Positions 40,384 through 48,419 of a stretch of DNA of 64,000 nt are shown here, in pieces. The notes below the pieces were generated by a model. The model was not told the DNA's origin and did not search any database. It saw nothing but the letters and a program-made list of their open reading frames with translations. A program made the translations under genes and the position numbers. The DNA is from Actinomycetes bacterium. GTDB lineage: Bacteria > Actinomycetota > Acidimicrobiia > IMCC26256 > JANYLB01. How positions within the stretch are numbered: position 1 is the first letter of the stretch; each line of letters begins with the position of its first letter. Location of the stretch: the NCBI GenBank assembly GCA_025363815.1, contig JANYLB010000022.1, forward strand, positions 19,155 to 83,154. Reading direction: 5' to 3'.

Positions 40384-40407
40384 CAGCCGGGGCCTAAACC
40401 CCGGCTG
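40384..40407. terminator. Perfect 9-bp-stem hairpin downstream of the RNA methyltransferase gene
   Basis: cagccgggg cctaaa ccccggctg. Confidence 0.65.
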
Positions 40408-40458
40408 ACCTGCGCATTCTTGGAGCGGACGACCGGGCTCGAACCGGCGACATCAACC
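40404..40458. repeat. att-like direct repeat, copy 1: 55 bp = 3' half of tRNA-Gly plus flank
   Basis: gctgacctgcgcattcttggagcggacgaccgggctcgaaccggcgacatcaacc, identical to 44450-44504; not a full tRNA here. Confidence 0.95.
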
Positions 40459-40691
40459 GCACATCGGCGGACCATAAGAGCAGGTCAGAAGCTTTTCCGG
40501 ACGGCGCCGAACACCCCCGAACGCGAGCAGCCGCGGGATAGACGCGGGATGGAGCAGCAAGATGCGAGCCACTTCCCGTTCGTGGATTCCGCAGCGGCAA
40601 CGCACGAGGCCGTTGGTGCGGCCTGTTGCGCACCGCATCAGCAACTCATAAGAACGTGCTAGTAGTCATTACAGAGCTGTTCTATAGTGCA

Positions 40692-41333
40692 GTGGTGCCC
40701 GGGAATGCGACCACAGCCAAGAAGCCTCGCCGCTACGCCTCGCCGATCCGGGCCCAGCGCGCCCAGGAGACGCGAGCCGCGCTGATGACCGCCGCCGCCG
40801 AGCTGTTCAGCACGAAGGGGTGGGCCGCGACGGGCATGCGCGACGTAGCCGGCGCCGCCGGAGTCGCGATCGAGACGGTGTACTCGCACTTCGCCTCGAA
40901 GCGGGCCCTGCTCCAAGCGGTGATCGATGTCGCGGTCGTCGGCGACGAGCGATCGTTGGCGGTCGCCGAGCGGGACGAGTTCGCCGCACTCGGCCGTGGT
41001 CGACGCAGTGCGCGGGTGACGGCCGCCGCCGCTTTGGTGCGTGCGGTCCATGAGCGCACCGCCTCGTACGCCATGGTTCTTCGCGAGGCGGCACCGGGCG
41101 ACGAGCAGATCGCCGAGCTCCTCCAAGCGACGCGCTCGCGCCAACGCGAGGACATTGAGGCCGGTGCCGCGCTCATCGTTGGTCGCCCGCCGACAGCGGT
41201 AGAGACCGACGAGCTGTGGGCGCTGCTCAGCCCCGAGCTCTACCTCCTGCTCGTAAATGAGGCGGGTTGGACTCCAGCCGCCTATGAGGACTGGGTGGCG
41301 ACAACGTTGTCTCGCGTCATCCCCCGCGCATGA
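40692..41333 (+). CDS. TetR-family regulator
   Basis: TRAALMTAAAELFSTKGWAATGMRDVAGAAGVAIETVYSHFASKRALLQAVID. Confidence 0.9.
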   Translation: MVPGNATTAKKPRRYASPIRAQRAQETRAALMTAAAELFSTKGWAATGMRDVAGAAGVAIETVYSHFASKRALLQAVIDVAVVGDERSLAVAERDEFAALGRGRRSARVTAAAALVRAVHERTASYAMVLREAAPGDEQIAELLQATRSRQREDIEAGAALIVGRPPTAVETDELWALLSPELYLLLVNEAGWTPAAYEDWVATTLSRVIPRA

Positions 41334-41351
41334 CACTGAGGAGGATCAGCG

Positions 41352-42515
41352 ATGAGGAACGATCAAGGTAGACCCGCCGACACGCGAACGATGAACATCG
41401 TCCACCAGGCACTGCGACGCGACCTAGAACGCGCGACGACCGCGCTCGAGGCGAGCCCTTCGCCGGCTGTCCGGCAGCGCGTCGCCATTGCCAGCCACCT
41501 CTGCTGGATGATGGACTTCCTTCGAGCTCACCACGACTCGGAGGACGAAGGGCTCTACCCCGTCGTGCGAACGCGATGCCCTGACGCCGTCGACCTCCTC
41601 GAGCAGATGGATGTCGACCACCAGAGGATCGCCCGATCGATCGACACGGTCGACGCCGCGGCGACGTCCTACGGGAAGGCTGACGGATCGTCGGCTCGGG
41701 CGCGATTGGTCGCGGCCATCGGCGCGCTCAACGAGGTTCTCCTCCCGCACCTTCAGCGCGAGGAGGAGCACATGATGCCGATCGTGTCGGAGGTGCTGAG
41801 CGATGCGGAGTGGAAGGCGATCGAGCACGAGCACAACGTGAAGCCAAAGAGGATCGCCGAGCTCGGCAAGGAAGGTCACTGGCTGATCGACGACGCCAGC
41901 GCGGACGATCGGGCCAAGGTGCTCGGGCTCGTTCCTGCCGTGCCGCGCTTCGTGCTGCTCCACGGGTACGGACGGATCTACCGCCACCAACGCGACGCAT
42001 GCTGGCGACCGTCGGCCGCTGTCCATCGAGTGCAGAAACACGGCCACAACGAGATCGTCGTGCCCGCCGAGCCCGACGCCGTGTGGCACGTCGTCCGTGA
42101 TGTCACCCGCGTCGGCGAGTGGAGCCACGAGTGTCTCGAGTGCTCGTTCGTCGGCGGTGCCACTCTCGCTGAGCCCGGTGCGAGGTTCCGGGGCCGGAAC
42201 CGCCAGGGCATCATTCGCTGGGGTCGCGTGTGCGAGGTGCTGAGTACCGAGGGCCGGGAGCTGGTGTGGCGAACCGTGCCGACGATGCTCTTCCCCGATA
42301 GCACCGTGTGGCGCATTCGCGTGACTCCCGCCCACGGCGGCACGCGTCTCGAGCAGAGCTTCGACGTGATCCGCGCTCCGAAGGTGCTCGACATCATCTA
42401 CGCGGCGATCCTTCCTGCCCACCGCGACCGCGCCACTGCACTCACCGACGATCTACGTCGCCTCGGCGAACTCGCCAGTGAGACGTCGACCAACGGGCAA
42501 GTGACCGTCGCCTGA
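41352..42515 (+). CDS. Hemerythrin (HHE) domain fused to SRPBCC/polyketide-cyclase-like domain
   Basis: LRAHHDSEDEGLYPVV...DHQRIARS...LLPHLQREEEHMMPIV...EHEH (His/Glu ligand pattern); C-terminal VPAEPDAVWHVVRDVTRVGEWSHECLECSFVGG. Confidence 0.82.
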   Translation: MRNDQGRPADTRTMNIVHQALRRDLERATTALEASPSPAVRQRVAIASHLCWMMDFLRAHHDSEDEGLYPVVRTRCPDAVDLLEQMDVDHQRIARSIDTVDAAATSYGKADGSSARARLVAAIGALNEVLLPHLQREEEHMMPIVSEVLSDAEWKAIEHEHNVKPKRIAELGKEGHWLIDDASADDRAKVLGLVPAVPRFVLLHGYGRIYRHQRDACWRPSAAVHRVQKHGHNEIVVPAEPDAVWHVVRDVTRVGEWSHECLECSFVGGATLAEPGARFRGRNRQGIIRWGRVCEVLSTEGRELVWRTVPTMLFPDSTVWRIRVTPAHGGTRLEQSFDVIRAPKVLDIIYAAILPAHRDRATALTDDLRRLGELASETSTNGQVTVA

Positions 42516-42572
42516 GGACCACGACACGCCAACCGGCGGCGTGATCTGCAGTGGCTGGGGAACGTTCGCATG

Positions 42573-43308
42573 GGCGCTGTTGTGTTGGTTCGGGTAAGGT
42601 CACGGTGAACCGATTTCTATCTCGTTGCGGGTCAGATCGTGCGGGCGAGTTCGGTGAACGCAGCGTCGATGCGCCGGTGGGTGCGCGCGTCGACGCCGAG
42701 TTCGTAGTGACCGCGACGGATGTTCTGCATGAGCGCGTGGCCGCGGATGATCACGCGCGCCGAATGGTCGCATTCGAGTCCGCGCACCGGGCGGAGTCTG
42801 GTGTTGAGTCGTCCGTGGTCGCATTCGACTCGGTTGTTCGCGTACTGCTCCGTGTTGTGAAACGCAGCCGGGATGAGTGCTTTGATCGCAGCCCGCAATG
42901 CGGGCGCCCGGTCGGTGACCACTTCGATTGGCTCACCGTGGGCGCGCAGTGCCGTGATAAAGAACCGGCGTGCTGCCCAGAGATCGCGCCGGGCCGAGAC
43001 GAGCACGTCGATGATCTGACCGTGATGATCAACGGCGCGATACCCATAGCGCCATCGTCCAGCGACCTTCACGTAGGTCTCGTCGACATGCCAGCGGTCA
43101 CCGACCGCATTTCGGCACGGCCGCGCCGCGTTAGCGAGTAGTGGTGTGAAGCGTTGCACCCACCGGTAGATGGTGACGTGGTCAACCTCGATCCCACGCT
43201 CACCGAGCAGCTCTTCGACGTCGCGGTGCGGGCACCGGACGGGAACGGCTGAAGATCATCCCGTCACACTCACCGGCCGGCGCGACCTTGCGCCAACGCA
43301 ACAGAGCC
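42573..43308 (-). mobile_element. IS6-family insertion sequence (736 bp) with terminal inverted repeats
   Basis: TIRs GGCGCTGTTGTGTTGG (42573-42588, + strand) and GGCTCTGTTGCGTTGG (43308-43293, - strand), 14/16 identical; encloses an IS6-type transposase. Confidence 0.8.
42632..43255 (-). pseudogene. IS6-family transposase, N-terminally truncated, no clear start
   Basis: PHRDVEELLGERGIEVDHVTIYRWVQRFTPLL...WHVDETYVKVAGRWRYGYRAVDHHGQIIDVLVSARRD...EVVTDRAP...ANNRVECDHGRL; frame open to stop at 43256-43258; DDE residues retained. Confidence 0.75.
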
Positions 43309-43371
43309 GTCGGACTCACTCACGGAACGATGCGTCTCTGGGGTGACATCGGCGGTCGGACGAAGCCCTTT

Positions 43372-43387
43372 GTCAACATATGTTGAC
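43372..43387. promoter_or_regulatory. Perfect 16-bp palindrome, candidate operator
   Basis: GTCAACATATGTTGAC is identical to its reverse complement. Confidence 0.8.
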
Positions 43388-43411
43388 GAAGGGGCCAGCT
43401 CGCAGTAAAAT
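43383..43411 (+). promoter_or_regulatory. Sigma70-type promoter TTGACG-N17-TAAAAT, ATG 8 nt after the -10 (leaderless)
   Basis: TTGACG 43383-43388, TAAAAT 43406-43411, ATG at 43420. Confidence 0.7.
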
Positions 43412-43419
43412 TACCGCAA

Positions 43420-43626
43420 ATGGATATCGAGCTGAGTGCACGGAAGCACGGAATCGACGACCCCGACATGATGCATGCGTATCGGAATCATCGGAAGGCG
43501 TTCGCCACCGACGATGACGCCGTCACGATGTACGTCGGCCCCTCGCGCACAGGTGCTCCGCTCGAGATTGGCGTGCATGCGATGGCGGCCCGATCGAAGT
43601 TCTTGAAGGGATGGTGGACACCATGA
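43420..43626 (+). CDS. Small protein, toxin-like first gene of a putative TA pair
   Basis: MDIELSARKHGIDDPDMMHAYRNHRKAFATDDDAVTMYVGPSRTGAPLEIGVHAMAARSKFLKGWWTP; followed by ATGA-overlapping gene. Confidence 0.6.
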   Translation: MDIELSARKHGIDDPDMMHAYRNHRKAFATDDDAVTMYVGPSRTGAPLEIGVHAMAARSKFLKGWWTP

Positions 43627-43892
43627 CGAAACCGACACGCGCTGCGCGAGCCGCGGCGCTCGAAGATTGGGCCGATGAAGTCGACGAGGCTGATCTGGTC
43701 GAGGTCGACAGTGCAGTGCTACAGCACCTCGGACAGTTGGCGGCGAAGCGTGACACGCTGGAGCGTGACGTTCGGGCAGCCGTCGAAGAAGCTCGTCGTT
43801 CCAAGAAGTCGTGGAGCGCAATCGGCGCGATGCTCGGCGTATCGAAGCAGGCCGCTCAGCGCAAGTACTCAACACGTACGAACGCAGCTTGA
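43623..43892 (+). CDS. Small HTH protein, antitoxin-like second gene of a putative TA pair
   Basis: ERDVRAAVEEARRSKKSWSAIGAMLGVSKQAAQRKYS: C-terminal HTH; 4-bp overlap with upstream gene. Confidence 0.62.
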   Translation: MTKPTRAARAAALEDWADEVDEADLVEVDSAVLQHLGQLAAKRDTLERDVRAAVEEARRSKKSWSAIGAMLGVSKQAAQRKYSTRTNAA

Positions 43893-43910
43893 GTTCGCGA
43901 AGACTGATGG

Positions 43911-44112
43911 CGCGTCTGTGACCAAATCCGCGATGCTCGTGAAGCGGCCGGTCTCAGTCAACGCGATCTCGCGCAACGGATGGCGACGAGCCAAGCCGCG
44001 ATAGCGCGTCTCGAATCTGGCAGTGTCGGGGCAACGCTCACGGCCGACGCTGCAGAGCGCCGCCGCGGCGTTGCACTTGAGCATCACGCTCGAGTTGCGC
44101 CCGGCAGGCTGA
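43911..44112 (+). pseudogene. XRE-type HTH remnant with a +1 frameshift
   Basis: IRDAREAAGLSQRDLAQRMATSQAAIARLESGSVGATLTA in one frame, then TLQSAAAALHLSITLELRPAG* from 44047 in another. Confidence 0.6.
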
Positions 44113-44139
44113 GGGCAATGCGGCGAGATCGCGCGGATC

Positions 44140-44422
44140 GCGGTCCGCTTAGCGAGCGCGCGTCGGATTCGTGCCACAGGCGTGCCACTTTGCACGGACT
44201 CCACCTGCACGACTACGCCACTACGGCGTCGCCGTCGCCGCGCAGTCCGGAGCCACGACGAAGGAGCTCGTGGCGCGTATCGGACACTCGACACCGCGCG
44301 CTGCGCTCATCTACCAGCACGCGGCGGTCGAGCGCGACCGCGAGATCGCCGAGCAGGTTGGTGCGGTGTTCGAGGCGTCGGCCGGGCGTGCGCGCGATAT
44401 ACGCGCGATAGACGGGGCCTGA
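44140..44422 (+). pseudogene. Tyrosine recombinase (phage-type integrase) C-terminal remnant, frameshifted
   Basis: RATLHGLHLHD in frame up to 44213, then LRHYGVAVAAQSGATTKELVARIGHSTPRAALIYQHAAVERDREIAEQVG one nucleotide out of frame. Confidence 0.78.
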
Positions 44423-44449
44423 CGCGAGGCAGCGACCCGGTTGTGGGCC

Positions 44450-44542
<93 letters not shown>

Positions 44543-44692
44543 TTGACCTGCGGTGCTTGCTTCGCATACAACGCTCCCACGCCGCTCGTCGCGTGCGTGG
44601 AGCGTTGAGGATAGCAAGGCTCCGGCGGCCTAGCCTGTCTCGACGACGAATGAGCCGTGCTCTGAGGCGGCCACAGACCAACGGGAGCAACC

Positions 44693-45601
44693 ATGCAAAT
44701 CGGGATCTTCGGCGGCGAAGCAGTCGACGGCGGCTCGATCGACGGCATCGTCGCCGACGCGCGAACGGCTGCCGACCAGGGCTTCGCCTCCTACTGGCTC
44801 CCGCAGATCTTCGGCGTGGATGCGCTGACCACGCTCGCGGTCGTCGGCCGGGAGGTTCCCGGCATCGATCTCGGCACCGCCGTCGTGCCGACATACCCCC
44901 GGCATCCGATGATGCTCGCCGCTCAGGCTCGGACGGTACAGGCGGCGACCGGCGACCGCCTCACGCTCGGCATCGGCCTCTCACACAAGGTCGTGATCGA
45001 GAACATGCTCGGCTACTCGTTCGCGAAGCCGGGCACCCACATGAGGGAATACCTATCCATTCTCATGCCGCTGATCCATGGAGAGGCCGCCGACTTCGAC
45101 GGAGAGGATCTGCACGCACACCTCTCGCTCAGTCCGATCGCCTGCAAGCCCTGTCCGGTACTGGTGGCCGCACTCGGGTCGAAGATGCTCGAGCTCGCGG
45201 GTTCCCTCGCCGACGGCACCATTCTCTGGATGACGGGGCCCGCCACCATCGCCTCGCACACGGTGCCGACTGTCACCAAGGCCGCATCGGCTGCGGGTCG
45301 GTCCGCACCGCGCGTCGCGGCCGGCGTGCCTGTGTGCGTCACGTCCGATGTCGATGGCGCCCGGGCGCGTGCCGCGAAGGTATTCGCCATCTACGGGCAT
45401 CTGCCGTCGTACCGGGCAATGCTCGACGCCGAGGGTCTCGATGGTCCTGCCGACCTCGCGGTCATCGGCGACGAGGACACAGTCACGGCCGGCCTGCTTC
45501 GGTTCGCGGAAGCGGGCGTCACCGAACTCGCCGCAAGCGAATTCGGCGGCAGCGCCGACGAACGCCGCCGGACTCGGGACCTGCTCCGCTCATTGATCTA
45601 A
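44693..45601 (+). CDS. LLM-class (F420-dependent) oxidoreductase
   Basis: DQGFASYWLPQIFGVDALTTLAVVGREVPGIDLGTAVVPTYPRHPMMLAAQARTVQAATGDRLTLGIGLSH. Confidence 0.88.
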   Translation: MQIGIFGGEAVDGGSIDGIVADARTAADQGFASYWLPQIFGVDALTTLAVVGREVPGIDLGTAVVPTYPRHPMMLAAQARTVQAATGDRLTLGIGLSHKVVIENMLGYSFAKPGTHMREYLSILMPLIHGEAADFDGEDLHAHLSLSPIACKPCPVLVAALGSKMLELAGSLADGTILWMTGPATIASHTVPTVTKAASAAGRSAPRVAAGVPVCVTSDVDGARARAAKVFAIYGHLPSYRAMLDAEGLDGPADLAVIGDEDTVTAGLLRFAEAGVTELAASEFGGSADERRRTRDLLRSLI

Positions 45602-45656
45602 CGGCCACGACAGCGACTACAAGAATGGCTGGCGCGCCGCCTGGTGCGACCCGGGA

Positions 45657-46589
45657 TCAGCTGCCGGCGAGACGGGCGACGACCGGTGCGAACGCGTCAG
45701 CTATATCGTCACCGATGACGATGTAGCTGACGCCCCACCGCTCACGCCGCTCCACCAGCGTGTCGCAGATCTCGTCGATGGTACCGAGCAGGGCGACGCC
45801 CGACCCCAGTGCTTCGTCGGCGGTGATGCCGAACGCGGGTGCCGCCGCTTCCGCGAGAGCGCGACGGTCATCAGTGACTGCGGCGAAGAAGTAACGGATC
45901 TGTAGCTCGATGTCATCGAAGCGATCACCGGCGCCCTCTTTGATCCAGCCGATCTTGCGCTCGGTCTGCTCGGCGACAGTGTCGGCAGCTTGGTCGGAGC
46001 TCAGCTCGCCGGCGCGCAGGTTCGGGTTGATGCCGATGATGTCGCCTTCGCGACCCGCAAGGGTCAACACCTTGCGTCCGCCCCCGCCGATCAGGATCGG
46101 CAGCGGTTGCTGCAGCGGCTTTGGGATGCTGTCGTAGTCGGTGATCGTGTAGTGCGTGCCCGAGAAGCTGAACGGTCCGTCGGCCCAGCAGCCTTTGATC
46201 ACCGCGAGCGCCTCTTCGAGCCGGGCTATGCGCACGCCCGGAGAGTCGTAGACCAGACCGAGCGCGTCGTAGTCGACCTTCATCCAGCCGGCACCGATGC
46301 CCAACTCCGCTCGACCTTCCGAAAGCAGATCGATCGTCGCCATCTCCTTGGCAAGGATCGCGGGATGTTTGTAGTCGTTGTCGAACACGAGCGCGCCGAC
46401 GCGCAATGTGGTGGTTGCCTCTGCGGCTATGGCGAGGGCGACCATCGGCGCGAGCCGGGTATCGATGAAGTGGTCGGGCATGAAAAGCGTCGAGTACCCG
46501 AGCGCTTCGATGTGGCGGGCGCTCTCACGCCACGCCAGCGCCGTAGGCGCGTCCGATACCTGCACTCCGAAACGAAATGATCGAGTCAC
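45657..46589 (-). CDS. LLM-class F420-dependent oxidoreductase (paralog of 47459..48400)
   Basis: FRFGVQVSDAPTALAWRESARHIEALGYSTLFMPDHFIDTRLAPMVALAIAAEATTTLRVGALVFDNDYKHPAILAKEMATIDLLSEGRAELGIGAGWMKVDYD. Confidence 0.9.
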   Translation of the reverse strand: MTRSFRFGVQVSDAPTALAWRESARHIEALGYSTLFMPDHFIDTRLAPMVALAIAAEATTTLRVGALVFDNDYKHPAILAKEMATIDLLSEGRAELGIGAGWMKVDYDALGLVYDSPGVRIARLEEALAVIKGCWADGPFSFSGTHYTITDYDSIPKPLQQPLPILIGGGGRKVLTLAGREGDIIGINPNLRAGELSSDQAADTVAEQTERKIGWIKEGAGDRFDDIELQIRYFFAAVTDDRRALAEAAAPAFGITADEALGSGVALLGTIDEICDTLVERRERWGVSYIVIGDDIADAFAPVVARLAGS

Positions 46590-46627
46590 GGGGCGAATCG
46601 TACGCAGTACGCTCCCACCGGATCGTG

Positions 46628-47425
46628 ATGACTCCCCTCCCCCCTGAATCCGCGCTCCGCGTAACCCTCGGCGGCGTTCCCGTCGACCTGGCCGAGCGCG
46701 CCACCGTCGACTCCCTGATCTCGGCTCGACTCGGCGTCGGCAAATCGGTGACCGCCGACGCGCCTCCGCTTCTCGTCGCCTCAGCCAACCTCCATCACCT
46801 CGGGGAGTTCCGGCCCGATGGCCCGCTCGGTGGCTTCTACGACCGCACCACCAACATCTGGCTCGTGCTCCTCGACGGTGCTCCGCTGGCGAACCGGGCG
46901 GCCGGGCTGACCGGCCGGCCCTGGCCGTTGCTCTCCGGCTCCGATCTTCTGCCCGATCTTCTCGCTGACGCGGCGAAGGTGGGAACACGCGTTGGATTCC
47001 TCGGTGGCGCACCCGAGCTGGCCGAGCCCCTGCGCGCAGTGTGCACATCCCGGTGGCCTGCGCTCATGCACGCGGGCCATTGGACACCGCCGCGGGCCGC
47101 GCTCCAAGACCCCGTGCGGCTCGTCGAGCTCGCTGCGGCGATCCGCGGCGCCGGCATCGAACTGCTCATCGTCGGCCTCGGAAAGCCGCAGCAGGAAAGC
47201 TGGCTCGACACCTGGGCCGTCGACGCGGGAATCCGTGTAGGACTCGCCTTCGGCGCATCGGTCGAGTTCCTCACCGGCGCGCAGACACGCGCCCCGGGGT
47301 GGGTCCGGCGGGCACGCGCCGAGTGGCTGTGGCGCCTCGGATCGGACCCTAAACGCCTCGCGCGCCGCTACCTCATCGAGGGCCCCGGCGAGTACCGCCG
47401 CCTCCGCCGAGATTCCTGCCTCTGA
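46628..47425 (+). CDS. WecG/TagA/CpsF-family glycosyltransferase
   Basis: GSDLLPDLLADAAKVGTRVGFLGGAPELAEPL, ELLIVGLGKPQQESWL, GLAFGASVEFLTGAQTRAPGWVRRARAEWLWRL. Confidence 0.9.
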   Translation: MTPLPPESALRVTLGGVPVDLAERATVDSLISARLGVGKSVTADAPPLLVASANLHHLGEFRPDGPLGGFYDRTTNIWLVLLDGAPLANRAAGLTGRPWPLLSGSDLLPDLLADAAKVGTRVGFLGGAPELAEPLRAVCTSRWPALMHAGHWTPPRAALQDPVRLVELAAAIRGAGIELLIVGLGKPQQESWLDTWAVDAGIRVGLAFGASVEFLTGAQTRAPGWVRRARAEWLWRLGSDPKRLARRYLIEGPGEYRRLRRDSCL

Positions 47426-47458
47426 CCTAAGGGCATCCGCGGTTGGCGCTCGGGCGGG

Positions 47459-48400
47459 TCAGGTGTTGGCGAGTCGGGCGACGACAGGGGCGACGTCGTC
47501 GAGGAACTCCTCTGGGAACACGTGGTAGCTGAACCCCCACCGGTCACGGCGGTACGCCAACTCCTCGACCATCGCGTCGACGGTGCCGATCAGCAGGACC
47601 GGTGTATGCAGCGCCTCCTCGGGGGCGACCCCGAACGATCCTGCGATCCCTTGCGCGAACGCGCCCGCGTCCTCGGTTCGATGTACGAAACCAACGAGCG
47701 ACTGCAGCTCGATGTCGTCGATACGGGTGCCGGCAGCTTCGCGCACCCAATCGATCTTCTGATCGGTCGACGGACCGCTGAGCGAGAGCGCAGCGTCGTG
47801 CGCGTTGGGGTCGCCCGACTTGAGGTTCGCGTTGATCCCGACAATGTCTGCCTCACGAGCCGCGTAGCTCAGCACGCGCTTGCCGCCGCCGCCGATCACG
47901 AATGGCACTGGCTGTTGCACCGGTTTCGGATGCCCATCGAGCTCGGTGATCGTATAGTGCTCACCCGCAAAGCTGAACGGGCCCTCGGCGAACAGACCTT
48001 TCACGATCGCCACCGATTCGATAAGGCGGTCGATGCGCATACCCGGTCGGTCGAGCGGGATCCCGGCCTTCTCGTAGTCGACCGTCATCCATCCGGCGCC
48101 GAGTCCTGCTTCGAGTCGACCGTCGGACAGCAGGTCGATCGTCGCGAGCTCACGCGCCAGCACCACGGGATGCTTGTAGTCGTTTCCCAGCACGAGCGAT
48201 CCCACCCGCAACGTCTCGGTTACCGCCGCGGCGGTTGCCATGGCCGGGATCGGCGCGAGTGGGTGGTCGACGAAGTGGTCGGGAACGTAGAGCGTCGAAA
48301 AGCCGAGCGCCTCCGTACGCCGGGCGAGGTCGGCGAACTCAGCCGCGGGCCTGGCGTTCTTGGCGATCACTGCGAATCGGAACGGATGGTGAGTCGACAC
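47459..48400 (-). CDS. LLM-class F420-dependent oxidoreductase
   Basis: FRFAVIAKNARPAAEFADLARRTEALGFSTLYVPDHFVDHPLAPIPAMATAAAVTETLRVGSLVLGNDYKHPVVLARELATIDLLSDGRLEAGLGAGWMTVDYE. Confidence 0.9.
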   Translation of the reverse strand: MSTHHPFRFAVIAKNARPAAEFADLARRTEALGFSTLYVPDHFVDHPLAPIPAMATAAAVTETLRVGSLVLGNDYKHPVVLARELATIDLLSDGRLEAGLGAGWMTVDYEKAGIPLDRPGMRIDRLIESVAIVKGLFAEGPFSFAGEHYTITELDGHPKPVQQPVPFVIGGGGKRVLSYAAREADIVGINANLKSGDPNAHDAALSLSGPSTDQKIDWVREAAGTRIDDIELQSLVGFVHRTEDAGAFAQGIAGSFGVAPEEALHTPVLLIGTVDAMVEELAYRRDRWGFSYHVFPEEFLDDVAPVVARLANT

Positions 48401-48419
48401 GGCCGGGAACGCTACCTGG

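Larger units (their letters stand above)
40459..44449. mobile_element. Decayed tRNA-Gly-integrated mini genomic island (~4.0 kb)
   Basis: Bounded by the 55-bp tRNA-derived direct repeat; integrase remnant abuts the intact tRNA; contains IS6 element and accessory genes. Confidence 0.8.

Noticed and set aside
40404-40458. Second functional tRNA-Gly gene
   Set aside because: Only the 3' half matches; the sequence beyond the anticodon stem (gcacatcggcgg...) cannot complete the D arm and acceptor stem. Treated as an att repeat; the ORF translation TGLEPATS there is the usual tRNA artefact.
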